NCBI GenBank assembly: GCA_017622155.1
Contig: JAGARS010000014.1
Coordinates: 1-5,611 of the forward strand
Direction: 5' to 3'
Source of the DNA: Peptococcaceae bacterium
GTDB taxonomy: Bacteria; Bacillota; Peptococcia; Peptococcales; Peptococcaceae
Length of the DNA stretch: 5,611 bases
Below are positions 1 through 5,611 of this stretch, piece by piece. The notes under the pieces are model-generated. The model did no database searches. It worked only from the letters and a program-made list of their open reading frames with translations, and was not told the origin of the DNA. A program made the position numbers and the translations under genes. Each line of letters begins with the position of its first letter. The stretch's first letter is position 1.

Positions 1-467
1 CCATAGGGCGGCGCATAAAGTACAGGCTTATAACCAATTAAAGGCTCTAAAATCATCTCTGTTTTTGTGATATCTTCTTTATTTTCTTCTACACCCAGCT
101 GATCCGGATGGGGATGGGCATAGCCATGATTGCCTACTTCGTGTCCTGCCTCTGCGATCTGCGCCACAAGCGCAGGAAACTTTTCCGCAAAACGTCCGGT
201 TATAAAAAACGTAGCCCGTACCTGTTGTGTCTCCAATGTATGCAGCATATCAGGAATGATATCCTCCCCCCAGTCCACATTGATTGCCAGCGCTGCTTTG
301 TTTTCTTTTGTAGTGCCGCAATAAACTGGTTCCGACATAGTAGGCTCCACACGCAAATCCGTTTCGTCATGGCACAGAAACAGCCATACGCCTCCAAAAA
401 TCAGCACACAGATGAAACATACCAGCATAGCCTGAATCATCAGTTTCGGAATAAAAAACATTCTCAT
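1..467 (-). CDS. Membrane-anchored polysaccharide deacetylase (NodB family), 3' end cut off
   Basis: The minus strand is open from an ATG at 467 to the left edge (155 full codons), so the C-terminal part is missing. The start is supported by GGAGGG at 475-480, 7 bases upstream. Residues about 11-32 form one hydrophobic segment, consistent with an uncleaved N-terminal anchor and an extracytoplasmic catalytic domain. NodB-fold landmarks follow in order: NVDWG (63-67), ATFFITGRF (85-93), the HxxxH metal motif (His114 and His118 in GNHGYAH) and APPYG (152-156) at the edge. Family members remove N- or O-acetyl groups from peptidoglycan or other polysaccharides. The usual TFDDG motif reads NVDWG here, so the second Asp, normally a metal ligand, is Trp. 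Similar changes occur in the YlxY/PdaB-like branch of the family, so the substrate and even the activity are uncertain. The gene is separated from the STAS gene by two palindromes, and I see no convincing promoter of its own. Confidence 0.9.
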   Translation of the reverse strand, partial: MRMFFIPKLMIQAMLVCFICVLIFGGVWLFLCHDETDLRVEPTMSEPVYCGTTKENKAALAINVDWGEDIIPDMLHTLETQQVRATFFITGRFAEKFPALVAQIAEAGHEVGNHGYAHPHPDQLGVEENKEDITKTEMILEPLIGYKPVLYAPPY

Positions 468-519
468 AAAAATACCCTCCTTCTTGTACTCTAATGTATG
501 AGACCAAAAGGAAGGATAT

Positions 520-683
520 GAATATTACATAACAAGACCGCAATCATTTCTGCAAACCCTCGTTCCCTGGACATTTTCTTGATTGTACAGCTTTGTTGTA
601 CTTCGTACACCACGCTATGTACAATCTGCAAAATTGTCCATGTCAATCTCGACACAGCAGAAATATTGCGGTCTTTTATATTC
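520..683. repeat. Long imperfect palindrome 1 in the intergenic region
   Basis: This non-coding stretch folds on itself along most of its length. The pairing segments, from outside in, are GAATAT 520-525 with 678-683, AAGACCGCAAT 534-544 with 665-675 (perfect 11 bp), ATTTCTGC 546-553 with 657-664 (perfect 8 bp), TGGACA 568-573 with 635-640, GATTGTACA 581-589 with 618-626 (perfect 9 bp), and TGTAC 597-601 with 605-609 around a three-base loop. Small bulges and internal loops separate the segments. Neither strand has a proper T-run after the stem, so an intrinsic terminator is unlikely. The ends resemble those of the neighbouring palindrome (698-816), which suggests a dispersed MITE-like or REP-like element. 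A structured RNA leader of the deacetylase transcript is the main alternative. Confidence 0.75.
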
Positions 684-697
684 AAGTACTACTTTTT

Positions 698-816
698 AGA
701 CTGTAAGAATTTTTGTGTCACAAGGCGGCTTTAAATTTTGCGAGCGACACGTACTAGAGGTACGCAAGGCGAACAAAATTTAAAACGACACAGTGAGACG
801 AAAATTATTGCAGTCT
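698..816. repeat. Long imperfect palindrome 2, overlapping the STAS stop codon
   Basis: A 119-base palindrome is centred on base 757 and pairs in a single register without bulges, only mismatches: every paired couple of positions sums to 1514. The paired blocks are AGACTG 698-703 with 811-816, AATTTT 708-713 with 801-806, TTTAAATTTTG 730-740 with 774-784 (perfect 11 bp), and CGTAC 750-754 with 760-764 around the loop TAGAG. The right end covers the last three codons and stop of the STAS gene. No T-run follows the stem on either strand, so it is not a typical terminator, although it could still protect or process the 3' end of the phosphatase-STAS mRNA. Its termini resemble those of palindrome 1. 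Confidence 0.75.
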
Positions 817-1146
817 CTGTTCTCCATCTTCAATGCTTTCTGCAATGTTAAATATTTTATCCAGCTTCGCATAACCAATAATTCTGCTTACATGGCTGTT
901 CAGTGCGCAGAAGATTAATTTGCCCTGTTCCTGATTGCACATTTTGAACCATGCCACCATAACACCCAGCCCGGAGGAATCAATAAACTCCACTTCTTTC
1001 ATATCTACCAGAATCTGATACTGTTTGTGCAGTTCTGCATATTCTTTCAGCTTTTCTTTTACCTCTGCTGTACAGCCCAGCGTCACTTCCCCCTGCAATG
1101 TAGCTAAAATATAATTTTCTTTTTTTTCAATCTGTATCTGACACAT
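805..1146 (-). CDS. STAS-domain anti-anti-sigma factor (SpoIIAA/RsbV type)
   Basis: This 113-residue protein is a single STAS domain, the usual length for the family. The hallmark FIDSSGLGVMV (54-64) contains Ser57, aligning with the serine phosphorylated in SpoIIAA (Ser58 of the B. subtilis protein). In the known mechanism, the dephosphorylated protein binds an anti-sigma kinase and so frees a sigma factor; a PP2C phosphatase removes the phosphate. That phosphatase is very likely the gene just upstream, whose stop is 13 bases away. AGGAGG at 1155-1160 directly abuts the upstream stop codon and lies 8 bases before this ATG, which suggests one operon with translational coupling. The target sigma factor or other output cannot be told from the window. 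The last codons (R-L-Q-stop) lie inside the terminus of palindrome 2. Confidence 0.93.
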   Translation of the reverse strand: MCQIQIEKKENYILATLQGEVTLGCTAEVKEKLKEYAELHKQYQILVDMKEVEFIDSSGLGVMVAWFKMCNQEQGKLIFCALNSHVSRIIGYAKLDKIFNIAESIEDGEQRLQ

Positions 1147-1159
1147 ATGCCCATCCTCC

Positions 1160-2308
1160 TCAGGATAATAATTCTATGGAAATATAATTGATATCATCCG
1201 CAATCTGCTCTCTAGCTACCCAATCGGAAATTTCCTCTTTCAGCTGACGCAATTGCAGTATGGTTACCGGTGCAGATTCATCAAACAATTCATGAATACT
1301 GCTGCATGTTTTGGCTTTTCTGCCCCGCAAAGGAAGCTCAAAAATACCGTCGGTATACAAAAACAGCTCGTCACCGACATGTAGCTGCACTTGTTTTTGG
1401 TCATAAGACAAATCTGCCAGAATTCCTAACGGTAAGCCATTGTCGTTGTCCAGAAACTGTAAGCTGCTTCCATTATATAATCCGGGCGCACTATGCCCTG
1501 CATTGCTAAACAAAAATGTGCGATGCTCCAAATCCAAAACGCCATAAAAGGCTGTGACAAAATAATCATTTTCCGTACCGCGGAAAAACTGTTCCAGACG
1601 GTTATTCAGCTGTTCCAGAAACAGCCCCGGCTCCAGATATTGCTTTTTCAAATCATAAATCTGAAACTTAATGGTAGCCGTAATCATGGCCGAGGCCACG
1701 CCATGCCCTTTCACATCGCAAATCAATACACCCAAGTGGGTATCATCTATCTTGATGAAGTCGTAGAAATCACCGCCGATGAAACTGCTGGGCTTATACA
1801 GCACATCAATATAAACATTTTCATACTGCGGCACTTTATGCGGTAAAAAGCTTTTCTGCAGCTCTGTGGCAATCATCAGCTCACGATGCAGCTGCATGTA
1901 TTTGTCGTCTAGATCGTTGGTGATAGATTTCATTTTCAGCAGGTTTTTCACCCGTAATATCAGTTCGTGACTATCCACCGGTTTGGTCAAAAACTCGTCG
2001 GCTCCTGCCTGCAGCCCCTGCAGCATATCCTTCTTATCATTGAGCGCTGTAATCATGATAATCGGAATATTCTGATACAGCTTGTGTTCTTTTACCCAGC
2101 GGCAAATATCATAACCCGATGTGTCCGGCAGCATCACATCCAGCAGAATCAAATCCAGCGTGTACTGTTCAATAATCGCATAGGCTTCTTTGCCGTTTCG
2201 AGCCTTATAGATTTCCAGCGGAATCCCGCTCAATTCCAGATACGCTTCCAGCAAATCCAGGTTGACCTCGTAGTCGTCCACCAAAAGAACATTCGGTTTA
2301 CGCGCCAT
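1160..2308 (-). CDS. Response regulator with PP2C-type serine phosphatase output (RsbU/SpoIIE family)
   Basis: This 382-residue cytoplasmic protein has two domains. Residues 5-125 are a CheY-like receiver: acidic pair Asp11/Asp12, phospho-acceptor Asp57 in LLDVMLP, Thr87 and Lys109 in TKP. A helical linker follows (about 130-157, including the typical ELMIATELQKSFLP). Residues about 165-382 are a PP2C/SpoIIE phosphatase: GGDFYDF with Asp180, DVKGHG with Asp198, YTDGIFE with Asp320, and the ADD motif with Asp371 and Asp372 near the end. The metal-binding acidic residues are all present, so it should be an active Mn- or Mg-dependent phosphatase. By family knowledge, receiver phosphorylation by a histidine kinase (none here) would control dephosphorylation of a phospho-STAS protein, most likely the one encoded next. 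The ATG at 2308 has AGGAGG 6 bases upstream. Confidence 0.95.
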   Translation of the reverse strand: MARKPNVLLVDDYEVNLDLLEAYLELSGIPLEIYKARNGKEAYAIIEQYTLDLILLDVMLPDTSGYDICRWVKEHKLYQNIPIIMITALNDKKDMLQGLQAGADEFLTKPVDSHELILRVKNLLKMKSITNDLDDKYMQLHRELMIATELQKSFLPHKVPQYENVYIDVLYKPSSFIGGDFYDFIKIDDTHLGVLICDVKGHGVASAMITATIKFQIYDLKKQYLEPGLFLEQLNNRLEQFFRGTENDYFVTAFYGVLDLEHRTFLFSNAGHSAPGLYNGSSLQFLDNDNGLPLGILADLSYDQKQVQLHVGDELFLYTDGIFELPLRGRKAKTCSSIHELFDESAPVTILQLRQLKEEISDWVAREQIADDINYISIELLS

Positions 2309-2371
2309 GGCACACCTCCTGCAGTATAAGTATTTTGATTTATTTTATAATCTTTTTTCGCCATTACAAAT

Positions 2372-2400
2372 AGTATACTACAAAACTGGGCAGAAAAACA
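2372..2400 (-). promoter_or_regulatory. Candidate promoter of the phosphatase-STAS operon
   Basis: On the minus strand TATACT (2372-2377) fits a -10 box with five of six consensus bases. The hexamer 17 bases upstream (2395-2400, TGTTTT) is a poor -35 box and lies in the T-rich tail of the preceding terminator. The -10 sits inside the 10-base palindrome TAGTATACTA (2371-2380), which might bind a regulator. The intergenic position after a strong terminator makes a promoter near here likely, but the exact boxes are uncertain. Confidence 0.4.
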
Positions 2401-2401
2401 G

Positions 2402-2439
2402 AAAAAAATAGCGCTGTCTGCGAAAACAGACAGCGCTAT
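2402..2439 (-). terminator. Intrinsic terminator of the ispH-rpsA transcript
   Basis: A perfect 13-bp stem (2408-2420 with 2427-2439, core AGCGCTGTCTG) closes a six-base loop. On the minus strand it is followed directly by a run of seven T (2402-2408), the first of which belongs to the stem, and then by more T-rich sequence. It starts 25 bases after the stop codon of the fusion gene. There is no comparable T-run in the plus direction, so it acts on leftward transcription only. Confidence 0.95.
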
Positions 2440-2463
2440 ATAATACATGGTTAATCTGCAGAA

Positions 2464-4464
2464 TTAAGCATTGAACAGGTCGCCAATGGTGCTGCCCATT
2501 TCTTCCTGTACAACCGGAATTTCTTCCTCTTCTACAACTTCTTCTGCTTTTTCTTCTACTACAGGAGCTGGTTTAGCTGGTCTTTCGGTCAGCTGTTTGA
2601 TGCTCAGGGAAACTTTTTTGTTTTCCAGATCCAGTTCCAGTACTTTTGCGGATACTTCCTGACCAACCTGCAGAGCGTCTTCTACTTTTTCTACACGATC
2701 CCAGGAAATCTGAGAGATGTGTACCAGACCATCTACACCGTCAGCCAGCTGTACAAATGCACCGAAAGGAACAATGCGTACAACTTTACCGGATACTACA
2801 TTGCCTGCAGCAAATGTTTCAGCAGCAGCATCCCATGGGTTTACAGTCAGCTGTTTCAGACCCAGAGAGATTTTCCCTGCTTCTTTGTCAGCAGCCAGTA
2901 CATATACTTCTACTTCCTGACCAACTTTTACTACATCGCCAGGATTTTTTACACGGCCCCAGCCCATTTCGGATACATGCAGCAGACCATCAACACCGCC
3001 TAAATCGATGAATGCACCAAACTGTGCCAATCTTCTTACAGTACCTTTTCTGGTCTGACCTTCAGCGATTTCAGCCCAGAATGCTTCTTTGCGAGCTTTT
3101 TCAGCTTCTTCCAGAATTGCACGGCGATCCAGAACGATTTTTCTAGCTTCCGGTTCAAATTTGATGATTTTGAATTCCAGAGTCTGACCAACGAAAGATG
3201 CAATATCTTCGATGAATTTTACATCCAGACGAGATGCAGGAACAAAACCTCTGGTGCCGATATCAACGATAACGCCGCCTTTTACTACATCTACAACAGG
3301 AGCTTCGATAGTTTTACCTTCGTTATAGATTTCTTCCAGTTTTTCCATAGCTTCAACCTGGTCTACGCGTTTTTTGCTCAGCAGGATGTTGCCTTCTTTG
3401 TCTTCTTTGATAACCATTACGCGAATTTCATCGCCGATTTTTACTACATCTTCAGGATTTACGTTTTTGGTAAAGCTCAGTTCGCGTGCAGAGATAATCC
3501 CTTCGGATTTACCGCCGATGTCTACCAGAACTTCGTCATTATCGATTTTTACTACAGTACCGGTAACGATATCGTTTCTGCCTACTTCCCCTAAAATACC
3601 ATAGCTTTCCAAACCCTGTTCCATTGTCATTTCTTCCATTTTTAATGTGACCTCCCTAATAATCCAGTCAGGTGTTGAAGCACCTGCTGTAATTCCTACA
3701 TTTTCAACACCATCAAACCAGTGGGTATCAATCTCCTCCGCCGATTCAATGTGTTCGGTCCGGCATCCATTCTGCCGGCATATGTTTGCCAGTTTCTGCG
3801 TGTTTGCACTGTTAGAGCCACCGATTACCAGCATAAAATCCACAGTTCCGGCCAGTTCCAAAGCAGCGTTCTGGCGCTCTCTGGTAGCTGAACAGATTGT
3901 GTTAAATACCTTCAAGTCCTCAATCCCATACTGTTCCAGAGCATTTACCGCCTGTTCAAAGCGCTCCAGATTTTCTGTTGTCTGTGAAACCAGACATACC
4001 TTCCGCCCGGAAAGCGAGAGCATGTTCAGCTCATCAATCTGCTGAAACGCTACGCCGTTTTCACCGGCCCAGCCCAAAATGCCTTCTACCTCGGGATGAT
4101 GCCGATTACCCAGAATCAGTACAAGATATCCGTTCTGACTATGCTCATGCGCCAGCTTCTGCACTTTGCTGACAAAAGGGCATGTACAGTCATACAGCTC
4201 CAGCCCACGGCTGCGAGCCTCCTCGTAAATAGACGGTGCAACACCATGTGTTCTGATCATCACAGTTCTTTCCTGGATTTCCTCAAAGGAATCCCGTGCA
4301 TAAATGCCCATTCCCTCCAGGCGTTTTACCTCCTGCGGGTTGTGAATGAGAGGCCCTAGCGTAGCCAGCGGCACATGCCCGGCACGTACCAGTTCCTCAC
4401 CTTTTTTGATGGCCATTTTGACACCAAAACAGAAACCTGCATGGGGAGCTATCTGAAAGTCCAC
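2464..4464 (-). CDS. ispH/rpsA: Bifunctional HMBPP reductase (IspH) fused to ribosomal protein S1-like domains
   Basis: This is one uninterrupted 666-codon frame. Residues 1-275 are IspH, which reduces HMBPP to IPP and DMAPP in the MEP isoprenoid pathway. The three [4Fe-4S] cysteines are Cys12 (FCFGV), Cys95 (CTCP) and Cys191 (NTICSAT); substrate-site residues include His41, His73, His123, Glu125 (HHPEVEG) and GGSNSANT (215-222). Residues about 298-625 hold four S1 OB-fold repeats (about 298-365, 382-448, 470-538, 555-625), followed by an acidic, Pro/Val-rich tail (about 630-656). S1 domains bind mRNA during translation. Fusions of this layout are known in Clostridia and Negativicutes. The only in-frame start is GTG at 4464: AAAGGAG (4473-4479) lies 8 bases upstream and a stop codon lies nine codons further up. 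In many relatives plsC lies between cmk and this gene; here it does not. A promoter (4502-4529) and a terminator (2402-2439) bracket the gene. Confidence 0.96.
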   Translation of the reverse strand: MDFQIAPHAGFCFGVKMAIKKGEELVRAGHVPLATLGPLIHNPQEVKRLEGMGIYARDSFEEIQERTVMIRTHGVAPSIYEEARSRGLELYDCTCPFVSKVQKLAHEHSQNGYLVLILGNRHHPEVEGILGWAGENGVAFQQIDELNMLSLSGRKVCLVSQTTENLERFEQAVNALEQYGIEDLKVFNTICSATRERQNAALELAGTVDFMLVIGGSNSANTQKLANICRQNGCRTEHIESAEEIDTHWFDGVENVGITAGASTPDWIIREVTLKMEEMTMEQGLESYGILGEVGRNDIVTGTVVKIDNDEVLVDIGGKSEGIISARELSFTKNVNPEDVVKIGDEIRVMVIKEDKEGNILLSKKRVDQVEAMEKLEEIYNEGKTIEAPVVDVVKGGVIVDIGTRGFVPASRLDVKFIEDIASFVGQTLEFKIIKFEPEARKIVLDRRAILEEAEKARKEAFWAEIAEGQTRKGTVRRLAQFGAFIDLGGVDGLLHVSEMGWGRVKNPGDVVKVGQEVEVYVLAADKEAGKISLGLKQLTVNPWDAAAETFAAGNVVSGKVVRIVPFGAFVQLADGVDGLVHISQISWDRVEKVEDALQVGQEVSAKVLELDLENKKVSLSIKQLTERPAKPAPVVEEKAEEVVEEEEIPVVQEEMGSTIGDLFNA
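3637..3657 (-). promoter_or_regulatory. rpsA: Possible internal translation start for a free S1 protein
   Basis: Exactly at the IspH-S1 junction, AGGGAGG (3651-3657) precedes an in-frame ATG (3637-3639, Met276) by 11 bases; further in-frame ATGs are at 3630 and 3624. Starting at Met276 would give a 391-residue protein with all four S1 domains and no IspH, close in size to stand-alone Firmicute S1-like proteins. The spacing is slightly long, so use of this start is an inference. Confidence 0.5.
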
Positions 4465-4501
4465 TCCATCAGCTCCTTTATCAAAATATACTTACTCCTC
4501 T

Positions 4502-4529
4502 ATTATAACGGATATTGGCAGGAAGTGAA
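4502..4529 (-). promoter_or_regulatory. Promoter of ispH-rpsA
   Basis: On the minus strand a perfect TATAAT (4502-4507) lies 16 bases downstream of TTCACT (4524-4529, four of six -35 consensus bases). Transcription would start near 4495, giving a leader of about 30 bases that carries the AAAGGAG ribosome binding site. The -35 box overlaps one arm of the hairpin at 4525-4554. Confidence 0.65.
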
Positions 4530-4554
4530 ATAGTTATTTTAAAAATTATTTCAC
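4525..4554. other. AT-rich hairpin between cmk and ispH-rpsA
   Basis: GTGAAATA (4525-4532) and TATTTCAC (4547-4554) form a perfect 8-bp inverted repeat around a 14-base AT-rich loop, 9 bases after the cmk coding end. There is no T-run after it on the minus strand, so it is at best a weak terminator. One arm covers most of the -35 box of the ispH promoter, so a regulator-binding site is an alternative. Its role is unknown. Confidence 0.4.
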
Positions 4555-4562
4555 CCATTCTA

Positions 4563-5237
4563 TTATTTTATTATTTTATGATACAATAAATCCACCACTT
4601 CATCAAAAGATAAATCGCTGGTGTCAATCAGTTCTGCATCTTCTGCCATTTTTAACGGTGATACTTCCCGTTTGGAATCTTTTTCATCACGCAAAGCAAT
4701 ATCCCGTTCAAGCTGTGCATAATCCACAACCTGCCCTTTCTGCTCCAGCTCCAGTCCGCGACGGCGCGCCCGTTCTTTCAAAGACGCAGTTAAAAAGAAT
4801 TTGTACTGCGCATCCGGCAGCACTGTTGTACCGATATCACGCCCGTCCATCAGCACATCATGCCCCTCTGCAATACGACGCTGCTGCGCAGTCATACTTT
4901 CGCGCACTGCAGGAATCATGGACACTGCCGATACATTGGCAGAGATCTCCGGTGTACGGATTGCCTCTGTCACATCAGTACCATTGCAGTATAGATGCTG
5001 TACACCGTCTTCGTCACGGAATTCCAGCTCCAAAGTATCCAGAAGCCGCTGCATCGCCTCTGCATCATCAAAATCAATATTCTGTTCCATCGCAGCCCAT
5101 GTCACTGCACGATACATAGCCCCTGTATCCAGATAAATACAGCCTAATCGTTTTGACAGAACTTTAGCCACTGAGCTTTTTCCGGCGCCTGCCGGTCCGT
5201 CAATGGCAATCTGTATGGTTTGTGTTGTATTACTCAA
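4563..5237 (-). CDS. cmk: (d)CMP kinase (cytidylate kinase)
   Basis: With the chosen start the protein has 224 residues, normal for bacterial Cmk. It transfers phosphate from ATP to CMP or dCMP in the cytoplasm, for nucleotide supply. Visible motifs are the P-loop GPAGAGKSS (14-22), DTGAMYR (37-43) at the CMP site, MDGRDIGT (130-137), and the lid region with ERARRR (155-160) and RDEKDSKR (183-190). I chose TTG at 5237 because GAGGTG (5244-5249) lies 6 bases upstream and the protein then begins about nine residues before the conserved IAIDGP. An earlier in-frame TTG at 5273 would overlap the HutP-like gene and add 12 poorly conserved residues; a GTG at 5246 lies inside the ribosome binding site. 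The gap of 13 bases to the upstream stop suggests co-transcription with the HutP-like gene. Confidence 0.96.
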   Translation of the reverse strand: MSNTTQTIQIAIDGPAGAGKSSVAKVLSKRLGCIYLDTGAMYRAVTWAAMEQNIDFDDAEAMQRLLDTLELEFRDEDGVQHLYCNGTDVTEAIRTPEISANVSAVSMIPAVRESMTAQQRRIAEGHDVLMDGRDIGTTVLPDAQYKFFLTASLKERARRRGLELEQKGQVVDYAQLERDIALRDEKDSKREVSPLKMAEDAELIDTSDLSFDEVVDLLYHKIIK

Positions 5238-5243
5238 ATTCAG

Positions 5244-5249
5244 CACCTC
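5244..5249 (-). promoter_or_regulatory. Ribosome binding site deciding the cmk TTG start
   Basis: GAGGTG on the minus strand begins just after the stop codon of the HutP-like gene and ends 6 bases before TTG at 5235-5237. No comparable site precedes the TTG at 5273. Its position beside the stop suggests translational coupling. Confidence 0.7.
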
Positions 5250-5250
5250 G

Positions 5251-5611
5251 TTAGTTAATTGTTCGATGCGCAAGCCCTACTGCTACTTCATCCAGATGCA
5301 AAAGCCCTACACCTAAGAATACGGCAATGCTCAAGTGATCATTGTGCCGTGCAATACCCAGCTTTCCGCCCACATTGAGCCCGATAGCTTTGCTTTGAAT
5401 CTGCGAAAGCGCCTCTCTGGTAGCACCGGCCACAGCGCCTTCTCCGGAATGAGTATTGCCGATAATCCCTTCTCGTTTGCCTGCTACAATGGCATGTTCT
5501 ACAATTTTATTGATAGAAGTCAGGTACTCACCGCCAAAATCTACTGCGGCTGTCTTGATTCCCATTGCCTCGTTTTTTTTCTTTTCAATTTTTTCATCAT
5601 CGCGTGTTTCC
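5251..5611 (-). CDS. HutP-family protein, 5' end cut off
   Basis: The frame stays open to the right edge, so the N-terminus is missing. The first visible residues are ETRDDEKIEKKNEAMGIKT; the ATG at 5565 is internal, because the family motif (T-R-x-x-E region, then GIKxAAVDxGGE) begins before it. About 119 codons are visible, against 148 residues for B. subtilis HutP, which binds hut mRNA with L-histidine and a divalent metal and causes antitermination. Matching segments include SINKIVEHAIVAGKREGII, GATREAL, IGLNVGGKLGIAR and the C-terminal LLHLDEVAVGLAHRTIN. Compared with B. subtilis HutP from memory, His138 is kept (codon 5296-5298), but His73 and His77 align with Gly (5437-5439 and 5425-5427). 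No hut genes are visible. A role in histidine use is therefore doubtful; it may be an RNA-binding regulator with another ligand, or have another function. Confidence 0.85.
   Translation of the reverse strand, partial: ETRDDEKIEKKKNEAMGIKTAAVDFGGEYLTSINKIVEHAIVAGKREGIIGNTHSGEGAVAGATREALSQIQSKAIGLNVGGKLGIARHNDHLSIAVFLGVGLLHLDEVAVGLAHRTIN

Noticed and set aside
108..494. 128-codon open frame on the plus strand
   Set aside because: It is antisense to the deacetylase gene, whose motifs, membrane anchor and ribosome binding site are clear.
491..685. 64-codon open frame on the minus strand
   Set aside because: It lies almost wholly inside palindrome 1, has no recognisable domain, and its composition follows from the inverted repeat.
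1252..1264. ATTGCAGT match to the palindrome end motif inside the phosphatase gene, with another in cmk near 4984
   Set aside because: Both are short matches within conserved coding sequence without the paired arm, so chance is sufficient.
2323..2328. Second TATACT on the minus strand as a -10 box for the phosphatase gene
   Set aside because: It lies so close to the AGGAGG that transcription would start within or after the ribosome binding site.
2230..2448. 72-codon open frame on the minus strand spanning the terminator
   Set aside because: It runs through the terminator-promoter gap and overlaps the phosphatase start in another frame; no motifs.
2600..3560. Recurring short similar stretches in the S1 part, such as ACTACATC
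   Set aside because: They encode the repeated DVVK-type segment of the S1 domains and are explained by domain duplication, not by a DNA repeat array.
4449..4469. ATG at 4469, out of frame, as start of ispH or a leader peptide
   Set aside because: It opens only six codons before a stop, and it is only 3 bases from the Shine-Dalgarno sequence; the GTG at 4464 is better placed.
5238..5273. Upstream TTG start for cmk at 5273
   Set aside because: It lacks a ribosome binding site, overlaps the HutP-like gene, and adds residues not expected in the family.

Overview
This window looks like a chromosomal piece of a low-to-mid GC Firmicute. The best markers are the fused IspH-ribosomal protein S1 gene next to cmk, a HutP-family protein, and a receiver-PP2C phosphatase paired with an anti-anti-sigma (STAS) protein. 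The fusion and the cmk linkage are typical of Clostridia and Negativicutes. I lean towards Negativicutes, but this is inference from gene order and protein style, not a measured placement. All supported genes lie on the minus strand, so the window reads from right to left. There are no tRNA or rRNA genes, insertion sequences or CRISPR arrays.

Right part (5611 to 4563): the 3' part of a HutP-family gene is followed after 13 bases by cmk (cytidylate kinase), which most likely starts at a TTG with a good ribosome binding site. An AT-rich gap holds a small hairpin and a promoter with a perfect TATAAT box. Middle (4464 to 2402): one 666-codon gene fuses IspH, the last enzyme of the MEP isoprenoid pathway, to four S1 RNA-binding domains. 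At the junction there is a strong Shine-Dalgarno sequence and an in-frame ATG, so a free S1 protein may also be made. The gene ends at a strong intrinsic terminator.

Left-centre (2308 to 805): a two-gene operon encodes a receiver-PP2C phosphatase (RsbU/SpoIIE type) and a STAS anti-anti-sigma factor. Together they form the activating half of a partner-switching system; the expected anti-sigma kinase is not in the window. Left end (about 820 to 1): two adjacent long imperfect palindromes with related termini fill the intergenic space. The first overlaps the 3' end of the STAS gene and seems to supply its last codons and stop. Beyond them lies the 5' part of a membrane-anchored polysaccharide deacetylase gene that runs off the left edge.

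Most of the window is conserved housekeeping and signalling. The parts most worth checking are the paired palindromic elements, the internal start in the IspH-S1 fusion, and the altered metal-site residues in the HutP-like and deacetylase proteins.
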